NCBI GenBank assembly: GCA_947456965.1
Contig: CANGTU010000007.1
Location: 1 to 64,000 of the forward strand
Direction of reading: 5' to 3'
Length of the DNA stretch: 64,000 nucleotides
Source: Flavobacteriales bacterium
GTDB taxonomy: Bacteria > Bacteroidota > Bacteroidia > Flavobacteriales_D > Sanyastnellaceae
Shown one piece after another: positions 8,190 to 17,646 of the stretch. A program made the translations under genes and the position numbers. The stretch's first letter is position 1, and each line of letters starts with the position of its first letter. Below the pieces are notes generated by a model. It was not told the DNA's origin, searched no databases, and saw only the letters and a program-made list of their open reading frames with translations.

Positions 8190-8885
8190 TCAGGGTGTGA
8201 ACTTGTAGCCTACCCCGCGGATGGACTGAAAGTAGCGCGGATGGCGGGAATCCGGCTCAAAATACTTGCGAAAGGCCAGGATGTAATTGTCGATCGTGCG
8301 CGTATTCGGAAACACATCATACCCCCACACTTTTTCCAGGATTTCCTCCCGGCTTACCACCTCACCGGCACGCTGGGTGAGCAGGTTGAGCAACTTGATT
8401 TCGCGCTTGGAAAGGGTATGAGTTGCCCCCTGAAAGTCACGTATGGTAAATGTGCGGAAATGGATAGATCCTCCCCCAAAGGTGAACTCCTCGCGGTCGG
8501 CCAGTGTGCGCCCGCTGTCCTCCTTGCGGCGAATGAGCTTGGCCACTCGCAGCAGCAGCTCCTCCAGGTCAAAGGGCTTGGTGAGGTAATCGTCCCCTCC
8601 GATCCGCAGGCCTTCCACCCGGTCTTTTCCGCTTCCCCGCGCGGAGAGAAAAAGAACTGGAGTGGTGTTGCCCTCGATGCGGATGGACTGGCATACAGAG
8701 AATCCGTCCAGTCCGGGAATCATCACATCCAGAATGGCGAGGTCAAACGCTTGTCCGCGCAATTTCTGCAAGGCCGAAGGACCATCGGCAGCATGCACCA
8801 CCGCGTATCCTTCGAGCTCCAGGTTAAGCTGGAGGGCTGAGGCCAGGCTTTCTTCATCTTCCACCAAGAGGATTCGGTAGCTCAT
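8190..8885 (-). CDS. Response regulator, OmpR/PhoB type
   Basis: 231 residues from the ATG at 8885; an upstream TTG at 8903 adds six unlikely residues. The receiver domain (about 1-120) shows the acidic pair in LLVEDEES, the phospho-acceptor Asp in LAILDVMIPGLDG, and Lys in DDYLTKPFDLEEL. The C-terminal winged helix (about 135-228) includes LSKREIKLLNLL, EVVSREEIL and RTIDNYILAFRKYF. It should bind DNA when phosphorylated. No histidine kinase is adjacent, so it is an orphan here. It is divergent from the hotdog thioesterase gene, with opposite TAnnTTTG-type boxes in the shared 54-bp gap. Confidence 0.94.
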   Translation of the reverse strand: MSYRILLVEDEESLASALQLNLELEGYAVVHAADGPSALQKLRGQAFDLAILDVMIPGLDGFSVCQSIRIEGNTTPVLFLSARGSGKDRVEGLRIGGDDYLTKPFDLEELLLRVAKLIRRKEDSGRTLADREEFTFGGGSIHFRTFTIRDFQGATHTLSKREIKLLNLLTQRAGEVVSREEILEKVWGYDVFPNTRTIDNYILAFRKYFEPDSRHPRYFQSIRGVGYKFTP

Positions 8886-8900
8886 GCGCGCATTTGTGGG

Positions 8901-8908
8901 CAAAAGTA
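8901..8908 (-). promoter_or_regulatory. Promoter -7 element for the response regulator
   Basis: Minus strand reads TACTTTTG, an exact TAnnTTTG match, 15 nt before the ATG at 8885. Confidence 0.55.
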
Positions 8909-8913
8909 CACGC

Positions 8914-8921
8914 TACCTTCG
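8914..8921 (+). promoter_or_regulatory. Promoter -7 element for the menaquinone-linked thioesterase
   Basis: TACCTTCG, a TAnnTTCG variant, 18 nt before the ATG at 8940. A TTG at 8894-8896 lies 17 nt upstream as a possible -33 element. Confidence 0.55.
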
Positions 8922-8939
8922 AAGCCGAAATCCGAAGTC

Positions 8940-9359
8940 ATGAACGAGGAAGATATCCTGAAACAAGTCCATGAGATGGTCGGCTCCACTATGCTGGGAG
9001 CACTGGGCATCCGGTTCACCCGCATCCGGCCCGGTTACCTCGAGGCCACCATGCCCGTGGATGATCGCACGCGACAGCCCTATGGCTTGCTTCATGGCGG
9101 TGCCTCAGCGGCACTGGCCGAAACACTCGGCAGCTTTGGCTCCCACTTGCTCGTGCAGGATTCTGGCGGACTGGCAGTAGGTGTTGAGCTCAATATCAAC
9201 CACCTCAAGAGCAAGCGCGGAGGTGAAGTCACAGGCAAGGCTACCATCCTGCATCAGGGCAAGCGCACGCATGTCTGGAACATCGAGATTGCCGATGAAG
9301 AGGGGCACACCGTTGCAGTCAGCCGGCTCACGGTGATGATCCGGGAGGGGAGGGGATGA
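8940..9359 (+). CDS. menI: Hotdog-fold acyl-CoA thioesterase, probable DHNA-CoA thioesterase
   Basis: 139 residues of the PaaI/YdiI hotdog family. The motif QPYGLLHGGASAALAETLGS matches the YdiI/MenI type, with the catalytic acid being the Glu of LAET. The later GVELNINHLKSKRGGEV stretch also fits. MenI releases 1,4-dihydroxy-2-naphthoate from its CoA ester in menaquinone synthesis. The specific call rests on position: its stop overlaps the start of menF by 4 bp, and menD, menB and menA follow. A general thioesterase remains possible. Confidence 0.85.
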   Translation: MNEEDILKQVHEMVGSTMLGALGIRFTRIRPGYLEATMPVDDRTRQPYGLLHGGASAALAETLGSFGSHLLVQDSGGLAVGVELNINHLKSKRGGEVTGKATILHQGKRTHVWNIEIADEEGHTVAVSRLTVMIREGRG

Positions 9360-10303
9360 ACACTTTTCTTGAGGAGGCCGGCCGGTTGCTGCAATCGGGC
9401 CAACCCTTTGCCTGGTGTCGGATTCCCGGAAAGGAGGGCGTTTTTTTTTATCCCGGTGACAACGGGCTTCAATCGGCGGACGGTTCCGTACTCGTGCTCA
9501 GCCCCTGGCCGGATGGTCCGTCACAGCGGCGCGGATATGTGGCCACGCGAGAGGAGCACATCCGCCGGGTTGCTGAAGCTGTTCGCCGGTTGCAGTCAGG
9601 TGATCTGCACAAGGTCGTGATTTCCAGAATTCATGAAGTTCGTCCAGGTATCCCCGGACATCAGATTCCAGAGCTCGCAGCAGCGTTGAGTGAGGCTTAC
9701 CCCGGAGCTATGGTCTATCTCCTGCGCGATGAGGAGCACGGCCTGTGGATGGGGGCCACGCCGGAAACTTTGCTTCGGTGGGATGCAGTCACCCTGCATA
9801 CGATGGCGCTCGCTGGCACAGCGCTCGCCGGTGCGGGCATCTGGGGGAAAAAGGAGCACGCTGAGCACCGGGTGGTGGTGGATGAAATCATGGCCCGGAT
9901 GCACCCCTTTACCACTCCTGAGGCGGGCCCCACCCAAACCGTATCTGCCGGGCCGGTGGAACACCTGAGAACGCTGATTACGGCGCCGCAGAAAGGCGAT
10001 CCGCTCACTATTGCCGCAGCGCTTCATCCCACATCGGCTGTATGCGGCATGCCCCGCCCCGTTGCCATGGACTACATCCGCAGTCACGAGCCACACAGCC
10101 GGGGCCTTTATACGGGATACATCGGTGTGGTGGAACCCGGGGGGATCGGTCACCTGTTTGTGAATCTGCGATGTATGGAGTTGCTGGATGACCGCACGTT
10201 ACTCTACGTGGGCGGAGGCATCACGCCGCAGAGCAATCCGGAAGATGAGTGGGAGGAAACCTGCATGAAGGCCGTTACCCTCCTCCGCGTGATCCGGGGA
10301 TAG
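9356..10303 (+). CDS. menF: Isochorismate synthase MenF
   Basis: 315 residues. Converts chorismate to isochorismate, the first step toward menaquinone. The chorismate-binding fold is recognised from LHKVVISRIHEV, GATPETLLRWD, TMALAGTALAG, HPTSAVCGMP and the C-terminal YVGGGITPQSNPEDEWEET, with Mg-binding Glu residues in the last motif. It is shorter than the enterobacterial enzyme, mainly at the N-terminus. The ATG lies in an ATGA overlap with the thioesterase stop, preceded by a strong purine tract. It is followed immediately by a reversed gene, which separates it from menD. Confidence 0.93.
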   Translation: MNTFLEEAGRLLQSGQPFAWCRIPGKEGVFFYPGDNGLQSADGSVLVLSPWPDGPSQRRGYVATREEHIRRVAEAVRRLQSGDLHKVVISRIHEVRPGIPGHQIPELAAALSEAYPGAMVYLLRDEEHGLWMGATPETLLRWDAVTLHTMALAGTALAGAGIWGKKEHAEHRVVVDEIMARMHPFTTPEAGPTQTVSAGPVEHLRTLITAPQKGDPLTIAAALHPTSAVCGMPRPVAMDYIRSHEPHSRGLYTGYIGVVEPGGIGHLFVNLRCMELLDDRTLLYVGGGITPQSNPEDEWEETCMKAVTLLRVIRG

Positions 10304-10304
10304 G

Positions 10305-10919
10305 TCAGCCATTGGAAATACCAACCTTCTTGCCCACGTATTCGTTCTTCTCGAGCTCATTCACCATGAAATCTGCCAGATCGCCTGTGGTGATGCTCCA
10401 GCCCTGCGTGGGATAATTATCCTGGGTTTTGTACACACCTGATCGCTCGCCGTCGGGAATCATAGGAGGACATACGAAGGTAAAGTCGAGCCGGGAGGTC
10501 AGCAGCGCATCCAGCACACGGATGTGCGCCTGCGTGATTTCCAGATACTCACGTGGAAAGGTGGCTGTCTCGTAGACCTTGAGGTGCTCGCTCGCCTGCA
10601 GCGCGCCAATGCCTCCAATGGCCAGAATCCGCCGGACCTTGTGCAGGCGCATGGCATTGATGATGTGGTTGATGAAAACCTGCCGGTGAGATAACTCACG
10701 CGCACTCAGGCAGGAGATGATGGCATCCTGACCCGCGATGGCCCGGTTCACGGCATCCTGGCTGAGCGCATCGCCCGACATGAGCGTGAGTTTGGGATGC
10801 ACAAGGGACACCGCTGCGGGATTGCGCACAAATGCAGTCACCTGATGTCCCTTTTCCAGTGCCCGCTTGACAACTTCAAGACCGGTTCTGCCGGTTGCGC
10901 CGAAAACCACCACTTTCAT
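10305..10919 (-). CDS. NAD(P)-binding Rossmann-fold protein (NmrA/SDR-like)
   Basis: 204 residues. The N-terminal VVVFGATGRTGLEVVKRAL is a GxxGxxG dinucleotide-binding motif, followed by HQVTAFVRNP. It resembles the atypical short-chain dehydrogenase or flavin-reductase group that lacks a clear YxxxK pair. Middle segments ISCLSAREL and RILAIGGIGAL fit the same fold. It lies on the opposite strand between menF and menD, with its start 102 bp from the menD start in a divergent promoter region. A role in quinone chemistry is possible from position but unsupported by motif. Confidence 0.85.
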   Translation of the reverse strand: MKVVVFGATGRTGLEVVKRALEKGHQVTAFVRNPAAVSLVHPKLTLMSGDALSQDAVNRAIAGQDAIISCLSARELSHRQVFINHIINAMRLHKVRRILAIGGIGALQASEHLKVYETATFPREYLEITQAHIRVLDALLTSRLDFTFVCPPMIPDGERSGVYKTQDNYPTQGWSITTGDLADFMVNELEKNEYVGKKVGISNG

Positions 10920-10993
10920 CGCATTTCAATTTGGTACGAATATACTCTCTCAGGGTCTGAGCTCAAGGGAACATTCCCGCCTGCACCCTGTTC

Positions 10994-11001
10994 TATCTTC
11001 G
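10994..11001 (+). promoter_or_regulatory. menD: Promoter -7 element for menD
   Basis: TATCTTCG, 20 nt before the menD ATG at 11022, in the divergent gap with the reversed NAD(P)-binding gene. No convincing -33 TTG was seen. Confidence 0.5.
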
Positions 11002-11021
11002 CCCACTCAGATGGGCCCTGG

Positions 11022-12689
11022 ATGGTTTCAGACAAACGTGAGGTATCGGATTTTCTGAACCTGCTCTCCGCAGCAGGCATCACTGATGTGGTCCTCTCCC
11101 CTGGTTCTCGCAATGCTCCCTTTTCCATCAGTCTGCATGGACATCCCCGGTTTCGGGTCATACCCGTTCCCGATGAGCGCACAGCGGGCTTCATTGCTCT
11201 GGGCAGGGCACAGCAAACAGGCATACCGGTGGTGCTCGTATGCACCAGTGGTACTGCCCTGCTCAATTATGGACCGGCTGTAGCAGAGGCCTTTTATCAG
11301 CGTGTTCCACTCATCGTTGCTTCAGCAGATCGTCCGGCAGAGTGGATTGACCATGGCGAGGGACAGAGCATCCGGCAGTCGGGTGTATTGGCCAATATTA
11401 CGCGCGGTTGGGCTGACCTGCCTGAATCGCGCGGAGCAGAACCGCAGCGCAGTGCCAACCGCACCGCAATGCGCCGTCTGATCACCTTGGCCATGGGCCC
11501 CGTGCCCGGCCCCGTGCATCTCAATTTTCCCCTTGATGAGCCCTTGTACCGGATGGAGGAAGAGGATCAGCAGCCCGGAGAACCCTACGGGCCGGTAAGG
11601 CTCCCGACGCTGCATCTGGAGGCCTGCCGCAGCGATCTGCACCAGGCCCGAAAGGTGCTCATCCTGGCAGGACAACTTCCGCCTGACGACCGCCTGACGG
11701 AAGCGCTCAACGCCTTTGCTGAAGACACCGGCGCAGCAGTCATGTCAGAATCCCATTCCAACCTGTCGGGTCCTTATGTGCTTTCGACCATCGACCGGCT
11801 CATCAGCGGCTGGAGCGAAGAGACACGACAGAGATACGCGCCAGATGTGCTGATCACGTTTGGACATAACATCATCTCCCGCCGCGTCAAGTCGTGGCTG
11901 CGCGCCTCCGGGTGCGCGCACTGGCGGGTGGATGAAGGCGGTGTGGCGGAGGATACATACCGGAAGCTGAAAGGTGTGCTCGCCTGTACGCCACTCGAGT
12001 GGCTCCGCGCCATGGACGGAGCAGCGCAGCCCTCCCTATATGCCCGTGCCCTGCAGGAAGAGAACAACCGCGTGCGCGAAGCAGCCCGGCACTGGATAAC
12101 GCAGGCCCCGTATTCAGACCTCACGGCCATGGATGTGCTGCTGCGCTCTATTCCCGGTGGATGGGACTTTCAGATGGGCAATAGTTCCGTGGTGCGCTAC
12201 ATTCAGTTGTTTGAGACACGACCGGATATCCGTTACTATGGCAACCGAGGGGTGAGCGGCATCGATGGTGTAACCAGCACGGCTGTGGGCGCTGCTTCAG
12301 TGAGCGGTCGCCCAACCTTGCTGGTCACAGGCGATATCGCCTTTCTCTATGACAGCAATGCCTTCTGGAGTGAACTTCGTCCGCACAACCTCCGCATTGT
12401 CGTGATCAACAACCGCGGAGGAGGTATCTTCCGCATCATCGACGGGCCATCCACATCCGCTGCATTAGCACCTTACTTCGAAACCACCCATGAGCGCAGT
12501 GCCGGTGAGGTTGCCGGTATGTACAGGCTTCCCTTCCGCCAGGTAGCGGATGGCGCAGGACTTCGAGCCGGACTCGACTGGCTGTACAACCGGGAAGAGT
12601 GCAGTGTGCTCGAGATCTGCACACCACGTGAGGAGAATGATCGCATCCTCAAGGACTATTTTCGCGAACTCAAAAAGTACCAGCCATGA
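11022..12689 (+). CDS. menD: SEPHCHC synthase MenD
   Basis: 555 residues, the usual length. A thiamine-diphosphate enzyme that joins isochorismate and 2-oxoglutarate to give 2-succinyl-5-enolpyruvyl-6-hydroxy-3-cyclohexene-1-carboxylate. The N-terminal motif [13 protein letters not shown] and [11 protein letters not shown] contain the conserved Glu-side region. The ThDP/Mg motif appears late as [16 protein letters not shown] followed by [10 protein letters not shown]. The frame is open 225 bp further upstream, but the ATG at 11022 gives the standard MenD N-terminus and sits just behind a TATCTTCG box. Its stop overlaps menB by 4 bp. Confidence 0.96.
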   Translation: MVSDKREVSDFLNLLSAAGITDVVLSPGSRNAPFSISLHGHPRFRVIPVPDERTAGFIALGRAQQTGIPVVLVCTSGTALLNYGPAVAEAFYQRVPLIVASADRPAEWIDHGEGQSIRQSGVLANITRGWADLPESRGAEPQRSANRTAMRRLITLAMGPVPGPVHLNFPLDEPLYRMEEEDQQPGEPYGPVRLPTLHLEACRSDLHQARKVLILAGQLPPDDRLTEALNAFAEDTGAAVMSESHSNLSGPYVLSTIDRLISGWSEETRQRYAPDVLITFGHNIISRRVKSWLRASGCAHWRVDEGGVAEDTYRKLKGVLACTPLEWLRAMDGAAQPSLYARALQEENNRVREAARHWITQAPYSDLTAMDVLLRSIPGGWDFQMGNSSVVRYIQLFETRPDIRYYGNRGVSGIDGVTSTAVGAASVSGRPTLLVTGDIAFLYDSNAFWSELRPHNLRIVVINNRGGGIFRIIDGPSTSAALAPYFETTHERSAGEVAGMYRLPFRQVADGAGLRAGLDWLYNREECSVLEICTPREENDRILKDYFRELKKYQP

Positions 12690-13507
12690 GCCAACGGCAA
12701 TGGATTACCATCAAGGAATACAGCGATATCCTGTTTGACTACTACGAAGGAATCGCCCGCATCACCATCAACCGCCCGGAGGTGTACAATGCCTTCCGTC
12801 CGGAAACCAATCGCCAGATGATCGAGGCCATGGATATCTGTCGTGAGCGTCAGGATATTGCCGTGGTGGTGCTCACGGGCAAAGGTGACAAAGCTTTTTG
12901 CAGCGGGGGCGATCAGAACGTCAAGGGCGTAGGAGGCTATGTAGATGATCACGGCGTGCCCCGGCTGAATGTGCTTGATCTGCACAAGCGCATCCGCGAA
13001 CTGCCCAAGCCCGTGATCGCGATGGTAAATGGCTATGCCATCGGCGGTGGCCATGTGCTTCATGTGGTATGTGATCTCACCATTGCGTCGGATCATGCCC
13101 GTTTCGGACAAACGGGCCCCAAGGTGGGAAGCTTTGACGCCGGCTTTGGTTCGAGCTTTCTGGCCAGCCACGTGGGTCAGAAGAAGGCCCGTGAGATCTG
13201 GTTTCTCTGCGAGCAATACACAGCAGCGGAGGCTGAGAGCATGGGCATGGTAAACAAGGTGGTGCCGCTGGCCCAGCTCGAAGAAGAAACCGTCAGGTGG
13301 TGCAAAACGATCATGAAGCGCAGTCCGCTCGCTGTTCGCATGATCAAGCGCGGCCTCAATGCCGAGCTGGATGGACAGCGCGGACTTATGGAGTTTGCCG
13401 GCGATGCCACATTGCTTTACTACCTCACGGATGAGGCCCAGGAAGGCAAACGCGCATTTCTCGAAAAGCGCGATCCTGATTTTCAGAAATACCCCAAATT
13501 TCCGTGA
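12686..13507 (+). CDS. menB: 1,4-dihydroxy-2-naphthoyl-CoA synthase MenB
   Basis: 273 residues, crotonase fold. Cyclises o-succinylbenzoyl-CoA to DHNA-CoA. Recognised from [27 protein letters not shown] (oxyanion-hole region), [16 protein letters not shown], the [14 protein letters not shown] loop specific for MenB, and the C-terminal FLEKRDPDF. Overlaps of 4 bp join it to menD and menA, so the three genes are translationally coupled. Confidence 0.97.
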   Translation: MSQRQWITIKEYSDILFDYYEGIARITINRPEVYNAFRPETNRQMIEAMDICRERQDIAVVVLTGKGDKAFCSGGDQNVKGVGGYVDDHGVPRLNVLDLHKRIRELPKPVIAMVNGYAIGGGHVLHVVCDLTIASDHARFGQTGPKVGSFDAGFGSSFLASHVGQKKAREIWFLCEQYTAAEAESMGMVNKVVPLAQLEEETVRWCKTIMKRSPLAVRMIKRGLNAELDGQRGLMEFAGDATLLYYLTDEAQEGKRAFLEKRDPDFQKYPKFP

Positions 13508-14436
13508 GCCCTTCGCGGAAGGCATCCCCTTCGCCAAAGGACTGGTTCAGGGCATTCCGGCTCCGCACCCTTCCGCTGGCCTCCTCCGCCATGCTCACTG
13601 GCGCAGGGCTGGCCATGCACCTGCATCCCCGCGCTGGATGGATTCTCACCCTGTCCTTGCTCACGGCCTTCCTTCTGCAGATTCTTTCGAACCTCGCTAA
13701 TGACTACGGAGATTCGCGCCATGGGGCCGACAATGAAAACCGGCTCGGACCCGAGCGCGCTGTGCAGAGCGGAAGGATCAGCGCAGCCCAGATGCAGCTC
13801 GCTATCCGGATCACCGGATTTCTTGCCCTCGTGAGTGGTATCACCCTTCTCGCGGTAGCCTTTGCACCTGAGCGCCGGTGGACTGCCCTGTTGGTGTTGT
13901 TGTGCGCAGGATTGACTGCTATTGCAGCAGCGTACCGGTACACCGCCGGGAATAAGCCTTATGGCTACCAGGGCTGGGGTGACGTGTCCGTATTCCTCTT
14001 CTTCGGGTGCGTAGGTGTGATGGGAAGTGCCTATCTCTATGCAGGATCATGGCTGGCCACTTCTCTGCTTCCAGCCTGCTGGACCGGCCTGCAGAGCACC
14101 GCCGTGCTCAACCTGAATAACCTGCGCGACCACGAGAACGACCGGGCCTCGGGAAAGCACACCATGATTGCCCGCATGGGATTTCGTCGGGGAGTCATCT
14201 ATCATGGCATTATTGTCATGACTGCAGGATTGCTCATGCTGGGCTATACCATCGTACATCCATCGCTTGTGATGTGGCTCGCGACCGCTTGCTGGACCCT
14301 TGTTTCGGTGCTCCAGACAAGCCGGCTCATGCGGGTCAGAGACTACCGGACCATTGATCCCGAGTTGCGGAGGACTGCGCTCACCACCTTTGCCTTGGCG
14401 CTCCTGTTTCTGCTTCAGCATCAGGTCTGGAGTTGA
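13504..14436 (+). CDS. menA: 1,4-dihydroxy-2-naphthoate polyprenyltransferase MenA
   Basis: 310 residues, UbiA superfamily membrane prenyltransferase. It attaches the isoprenoid tail to DHNA. About eight or nine membrane helices are visible. The first Asp-rich motif is [12 protein letters not shown] (about 60-75); the second is [14 protein letters not shown] (about 200-215). Both bind the Mg-diphosphate of the prenyl donor. It starts at a GTG that overlaps the menB stop by 4 bp. Confidence 0.94.
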   Translation: MSPSRKASPSPKDWFRAFRLRTLPLASSAMLTGAGLAMHLHPRAGWILTLSLLTAFLLQILSNLANDYGDSRHGADNENRLGPERAVQSGRISAAQMQLAIRITGFLALVSGITLLAVAFAPERRWTALLVLLCAGLTAIAAAYRYTAGNKPYGYQGWGDVSVFLFFGCVGVMGSAYLYAGSWLATSLLPACWTGLQSTAVLNLNNLRDHENDRASGKHTMIARMGFRRGVIYHGIIVMTAGLLMLGYTIVHPSLVMWLATACWTLVSVLQTSRLMRVRDYRTIDPELRRTALTTFALALLFLLQHQVWS

Positions 14437-14461
14437 GTTGTCCCGCCTGATTATATCTTCA
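14433..14461 (+). promoter_or_regulatory. Promoter for the membrane protein inside the menaquinone cluster
   Basis: TTG (14433-14435), an 18-nt spacer, then TATCTTCA (14454-14461), 19 nt before the ATG at 14481. It suggests that this gene, and perhaps menC-menE-rdgB, has its own start of transcription. Confidence 0.55.
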
Positions 14462-14480
14462 CACCCTCAAGCAACCGCAC

Positions 14481-15545
14481 ATGGCGAGGAATTACGGACT
14501 GGTCGGCATTGACGTAGCATACACCGCAGCCCTCGTGGGTGTGATGTCCGTGACCATATTCTTTGTCATCGGCGACAGGCAGTTTCATCTGGAGCACACG
14601 AGCCACTTTGTGTGGATCGATTTATTCTTTGCCTTATACATCTATCTGAGCGGATATACGTTTGCGATCGGTTTGCGCGACCGCAGCACAAGCACAGGCA
14701 GGAAGCTGTCCAATGCTGCCAAGAAGGGTAGTCTCTTCTTCCTGATCGGGCTCATGTTTGCGACCTCCTGGGCCATCAATCTGTTTCTGACGTTGGGCTT
14801 GTTTTATCTGTTTGCCGGATTTATCGGGCAATTAGGGAATTACATCCTGCGCATGGTGACGATTCTGTCCTTTTTGGCGGCAGTCATTTGCCTCAATATC
14901 GATATTCCCCCGGCTCGGGCTGACTATTTCGCTCTCACCTTGCAGGGAGCCGGCGCAAAGGAATTGCTCGCCTATCTGCTGTTCAATGGATACCTCAGCG
15001 TATTGCCATGGAGCACATTCTTTCTGGCCGGCATGGTCTTCGGCAATGGGAATATCCGGCCTAACGGGTGGTTTCCCCCCTCCAGCGCGATCGGGCTGGC
15101 GCTCATCATTCTGTCTATGTTCGTGGAAATGTTTGCCCGTGGTACCTATACCCCTTCGCCCACCTGGAATACCCTTGGAACATACCCGCTCAATATGAAG
15201 GTCTTTATGCCCTCGTTTGTCCTGCTCGAGACGGGTATTTGCATCGTGCTGGTCAACATGTTCAACTACGTGTACCGGAAAAACAAGAACAAGAAGCTTC
15301 AGGACACCTTACGCAAGCTTGTGGAGTCGAGGCACAGTGCCATCTTCGGGATGATGTTCATTGGATCTGTTATTCTCGGCCTGTTCAATCTGATCATCTT
15401 CAAGAAGCCGTTGGTTCTGTTCATCCTCACTGTCGTTATTGTATCAGGCTGCCTGTATAGTATTCTCTTCTGGAAGCGCAGATTTACAGCCAAGCCACCC
15501 GTTGAATGGATCGTGAAGCGGATTTCAAGTTCTACCAAGAGCTGA
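14481..15545 (+). CDS. Multi-pass membrane protein, acyltransferase-like, function unknown
   Basis: 354 residues with about nine or ten hydrophobic segments. Features such as FVWIDLFFALYIYLSGYTF and GLRDRSTSTGRK recall the DUF1624/DUF418 type of membrane acyltransferase-like proteins, but I see no catalytic signature that settles it. The C-terminal end is basic. It sits between menA and menC on the same strand, has its own promoter-like element, and its 3' end overlaps the possible menC start by up to 40 bp. A role in quinone handling is only an inference from position. Confidence 0.8.
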   Translation: MARNYGLVGIDVAYTAALVGVMSVTIFFVIGDRQFHLEHTSHFVWIDLFFALYIYLSGYTFAIGLRDRSTSTGRKLSNAAKKGSLFFLIGLMFATSWAINLFLTLGLFYLFAGFIGQLGNYILRMVTILSFLAAVICLNIDIPPARADYFALTLQGAGAKELLAYLLFNGYLSVLPWSTFFLAGMVFGNGNIRPNGWFPPSSAIGLALIILSMFVEMFARGTYTPSPTWNTLGTYPLNMKVFMPSFVLLETGICIVLVNMFNYVYRKNKNKKLQDTLRKLVESRHSAIFGMMFIGSVILGLFNLIIFKKPLVLFILTVVIVSGCLYSILFWKRRFTAKPPVEWIVKRISSSTKS

Positions 15546-16594
15546 GCGTGGGGGTGATTCCGGCCGGGCTCAGGTTCCGCAAGCCGGCGCGCACTTCCCG
15601 CGGCACCATGCACACCCGTGCCTGCTGGATTCTTCAGGTTTCCCATCCCGGCTGCGCATCCACCGGAGCAGGAGAGTGCGCTCCCCTGTTTGGCTTATCC
15701 GTTGAATCCCCCGAGGACATGGACCGGGGGCTGAAAGAACTGGCAGAACATCCGGCCCTTGTCCTGGATCCGGTATGGGCTGCGGGCTATCCATCCATTG
15801 TGATGGGTATGGAGACCGCAGTGGCTTCCATGCTTGCCTTTAAGCCATGGCTTCCTTTCTTCGTGCAGCCGCCGGCCGAACCCGTCAGCATTCCCATCAA
15901 CGGACTCGTCTGGATGAACTCAGCTCAGATGATGGAAGAAGAAGCTCTGGCCCGCGCTGCCAGTGGTTTCTCGTGCATCAAGCTTAAGATTGGTGGAGTG
16001 AAGTGGGAAGATGAACTGCACATTCTCCGCGTGTTACGCCGGATGTATCCCCCAGACCGAATGGTGATTCGGGTGGATGCCAATGGCGCATTCTCCACCG
16101 AGCAGGCTTTGCGTGTTATGGATGAACTCGCGGCGTTACAGGTCCATTCTATCGAGCAACCCATCGCAGCAGGCCAATGGGATACACTTGCCCGGCTCTG
16201 CCGGAACGCCCCTGTGCCTGTGGCCCTAGATGAAGAGCTCATCGGGGTTGCCCTTGCGGCTGACCGCGATGCCTTGCTCGACCGTGTGCGTCCGGCATAC
16301 ATCATCCTCAAGCCCAGCTTGCACGGTGGCTTTGCCGGTTGTGACGATTGGATCAGCCGGGCCTCCCGGCGCGGCATAGGGTGGTGGGCTACTTCCGCTC
16401 TGGAATCCAGTATCGGGCTCAATGCCATTGCCCAGTGGACTGCCTTTCACAAGCCATCCATACCTCAGGGTTTGGGCACCGGATCCCTGTTTGAGCGTAA
16501 TTTTGAACCTGTCTGGGAAGTCAGGTCCGGCAACCTGTGCTTCCTGGAAAATGCCGCACCCGGCGATTGGCTCATATCCTCCGATCATCCATGA
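15506..16594 (+). CDS. menC: o-Succinylbenzoate synthase MenC
   Basis: Up to 362 residues, enolase superfamily. Dehydrates SHCHC to o-succinylbenzoate. Catalytic features: the KxK motif in CIKLKIGG, metal ligands Asp in RVDANGAFS, Glu in SIEQPI and Asp in ALDEELIG, and the second base Lys in IILKPSLHGG. The family N-terminus RFRKPARTSRG is present. The ATG at 15506 overlaps the upstream gene by 40 bp; a GTG at 15548 gives a more standard N-terminus, and the choice is open. The stop overlaps the menE start by 4 bp. Confidence 0.92.
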   Translation: MDREADFKFYQELSVGVIPAGLRFRKPARTSRGTMHTRACWILQVSHPGCASTGAGECAPLFGLSVESPEDMDRGLKELAEHPALVLDPVWAAGYPSIVMGMETAVASMLAFKPWLPFFVQPPAEPVSIPINGLVWMNSAQMMEEEALARAASGFSCIKLKIGGVKWEDELHILRVLRRMYPPDRMVIRVDANGAFSTEQALRVMDELAALQVHSIEQPIAAGQWDTLARLCRNAPVPVALDEELIGVALAADRDALLDRVRPAYIILKPSLHGGFAGCDDWISRASRRGIGWWATSALESSIGLNAIAQWTAFHKPSIPQGLGTGSLFERNFEPVWEVRSGNLCFLENAAPGDWLISSDHP

Positions 16595-17646
16595 AGACCT
16601 TCAGCATCAATGGCTGCACATTCACGGATGATGGTCCGACGCTTACCAGATGGGCAACGCATGAGTGGAGCGATGCCCCGGAGTGGGAGCGCGAATACCT
16701 CGCCTTTCTGCGGGAATGGGGATCCGGCGTTGACCAGTTTACGTTTTTCACCAGCGGTTCCACTGGAACACCCGCCCCGATTGCGTTTACGCGTGGGCAG
16801 TTGGAGGCCAGTGCGCGCCTTACCGCTTCGGTATTTGGCTGCGGCATCGGTGCTTCAGCACTCCTTTGCCTTCCAGGCAAGTATATCGCAGGCAAGATGA
16901 TGCTTGCCCGCACGGTGGTCAACGGATGGAACCTCATCTGGGAAAAGCCCTCTTCACTTCCTTTTGGTGGCCAGCTGCCCGCTGCCGATTTCATAGCCGT
17001 GACTCCCATGCAGCTCCGGCACTTGCTCGCTCATTCACCCGAGGCCCTGCTTCCGGTGCGCAGGGTGCTTGTAGGCGGAGCACCGGTTTCCGACCGCTTA
17101 CGCGAGCAATGCCGGTACTTACCTGTGCGTGTGACAGAAACATACGGCATGACTGAAACGCTTACCCATATTGCCCTGCGCGAGCTATCCGGTCCGGAGG
17201 CATCAGAGTGGTTCAGTCCTCTTCCGGGCGTGCAGGTGGGCGAGGATGAACGCGGCTGTCTGGTGGTGCGACCGCAGCATCTCGGACCCCTGGAATTCAC
17301 TACCAGTGACGCAGTGGAATGGAATCAGGAGGGCGGATTCCGGATATTGGGCAGAGCCGACTTCCTGATCAATACCGGCGGAGTCAAAGTGTTTCCGGAG
17401 CAAGTGGAGCGCAAGCTGGCCCACTTGCAGGAACGTTCCTTTTATATCACTTCGGTACCTGATGAGGAGCTGGGGCAGCAGGTTGTACTCTGTGTGGAAG
17501 GAGAGAATCCCGGATACCATGAGGCCGAGGCCTTGCTCAGCGCAGCGGCCGGAGTGCTTGATCTCTATGAGCGCCCGAGAAAAGTTCTGTTTGTTCCCAT
17601 GTTTGAACGCACCGCCTCTGGTAAAATCATTCGCAAAAAACCATGA
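16591..17646 (+). CDS. menE: o-Succinylbenzoate-CoA ligase-like protein MenE
   Basis: 351 residues, a short AMP-forming acyl-CoA synthetase as seen for MenE in this phylum. Motifs: the P-loop-like FFTSGSTGTPAPIAF, YGMTETLTHIALREL, GRADFLINTGGVKVFPEQVE, and the late catalytic Lys in [10 protein letters not shown]. The Lys usual at the end of the P-loop (TGxPK) is Ala here. The true start is the ATG at 16591, overlapping menC by 4 bp, rather than an upstream ATG at 16537 that would run through the menC end. It overlaps rdgB by 4 bp at the other end. Confidence 0.92.
   Translation: MKTFSINGCTFTDDGPTLTRWATHEWSDAPEWEREYLAFLREWGSGVDQFTFFTSGSTGTPAPIAFTRGQLEASARLTASVFGCGIGASALLCLPGKYIAGKMMLARTVVNGWNLIWEKPSSLPFGGQLPAADFIAVTPMQLRHLLAHSPEALLPVRRVLVGGAPVSDRLREQCRYLPVRVTETYGMTETLTHIALRELSGPEASEWFSPLPGVQVGEDERGCLVVRPQHLGPLEFTTSDAVEWNQEGGFRILGRADFLINTGGVKVFPEQVERKLAHLQERSFYITSVPDEELGQQVVLCVEGENPGYHEAEALLSAAAGVLDLYERPRKVLFVPMFERTASGKIIRKKP

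Noticed and set aside
10797-11021. 75-residue N-terminal extension of menD
   Set aside because: It runs through the reversed neighbour and its start region, and the ATG at 11022 gives the standard MenD N-terminus behind a promoter box.
12656-13537. 293-residue minus-strand open frame
   Set aside because: Antisense to menB with no start signal or family; a shadow of the high G+C coding strand.
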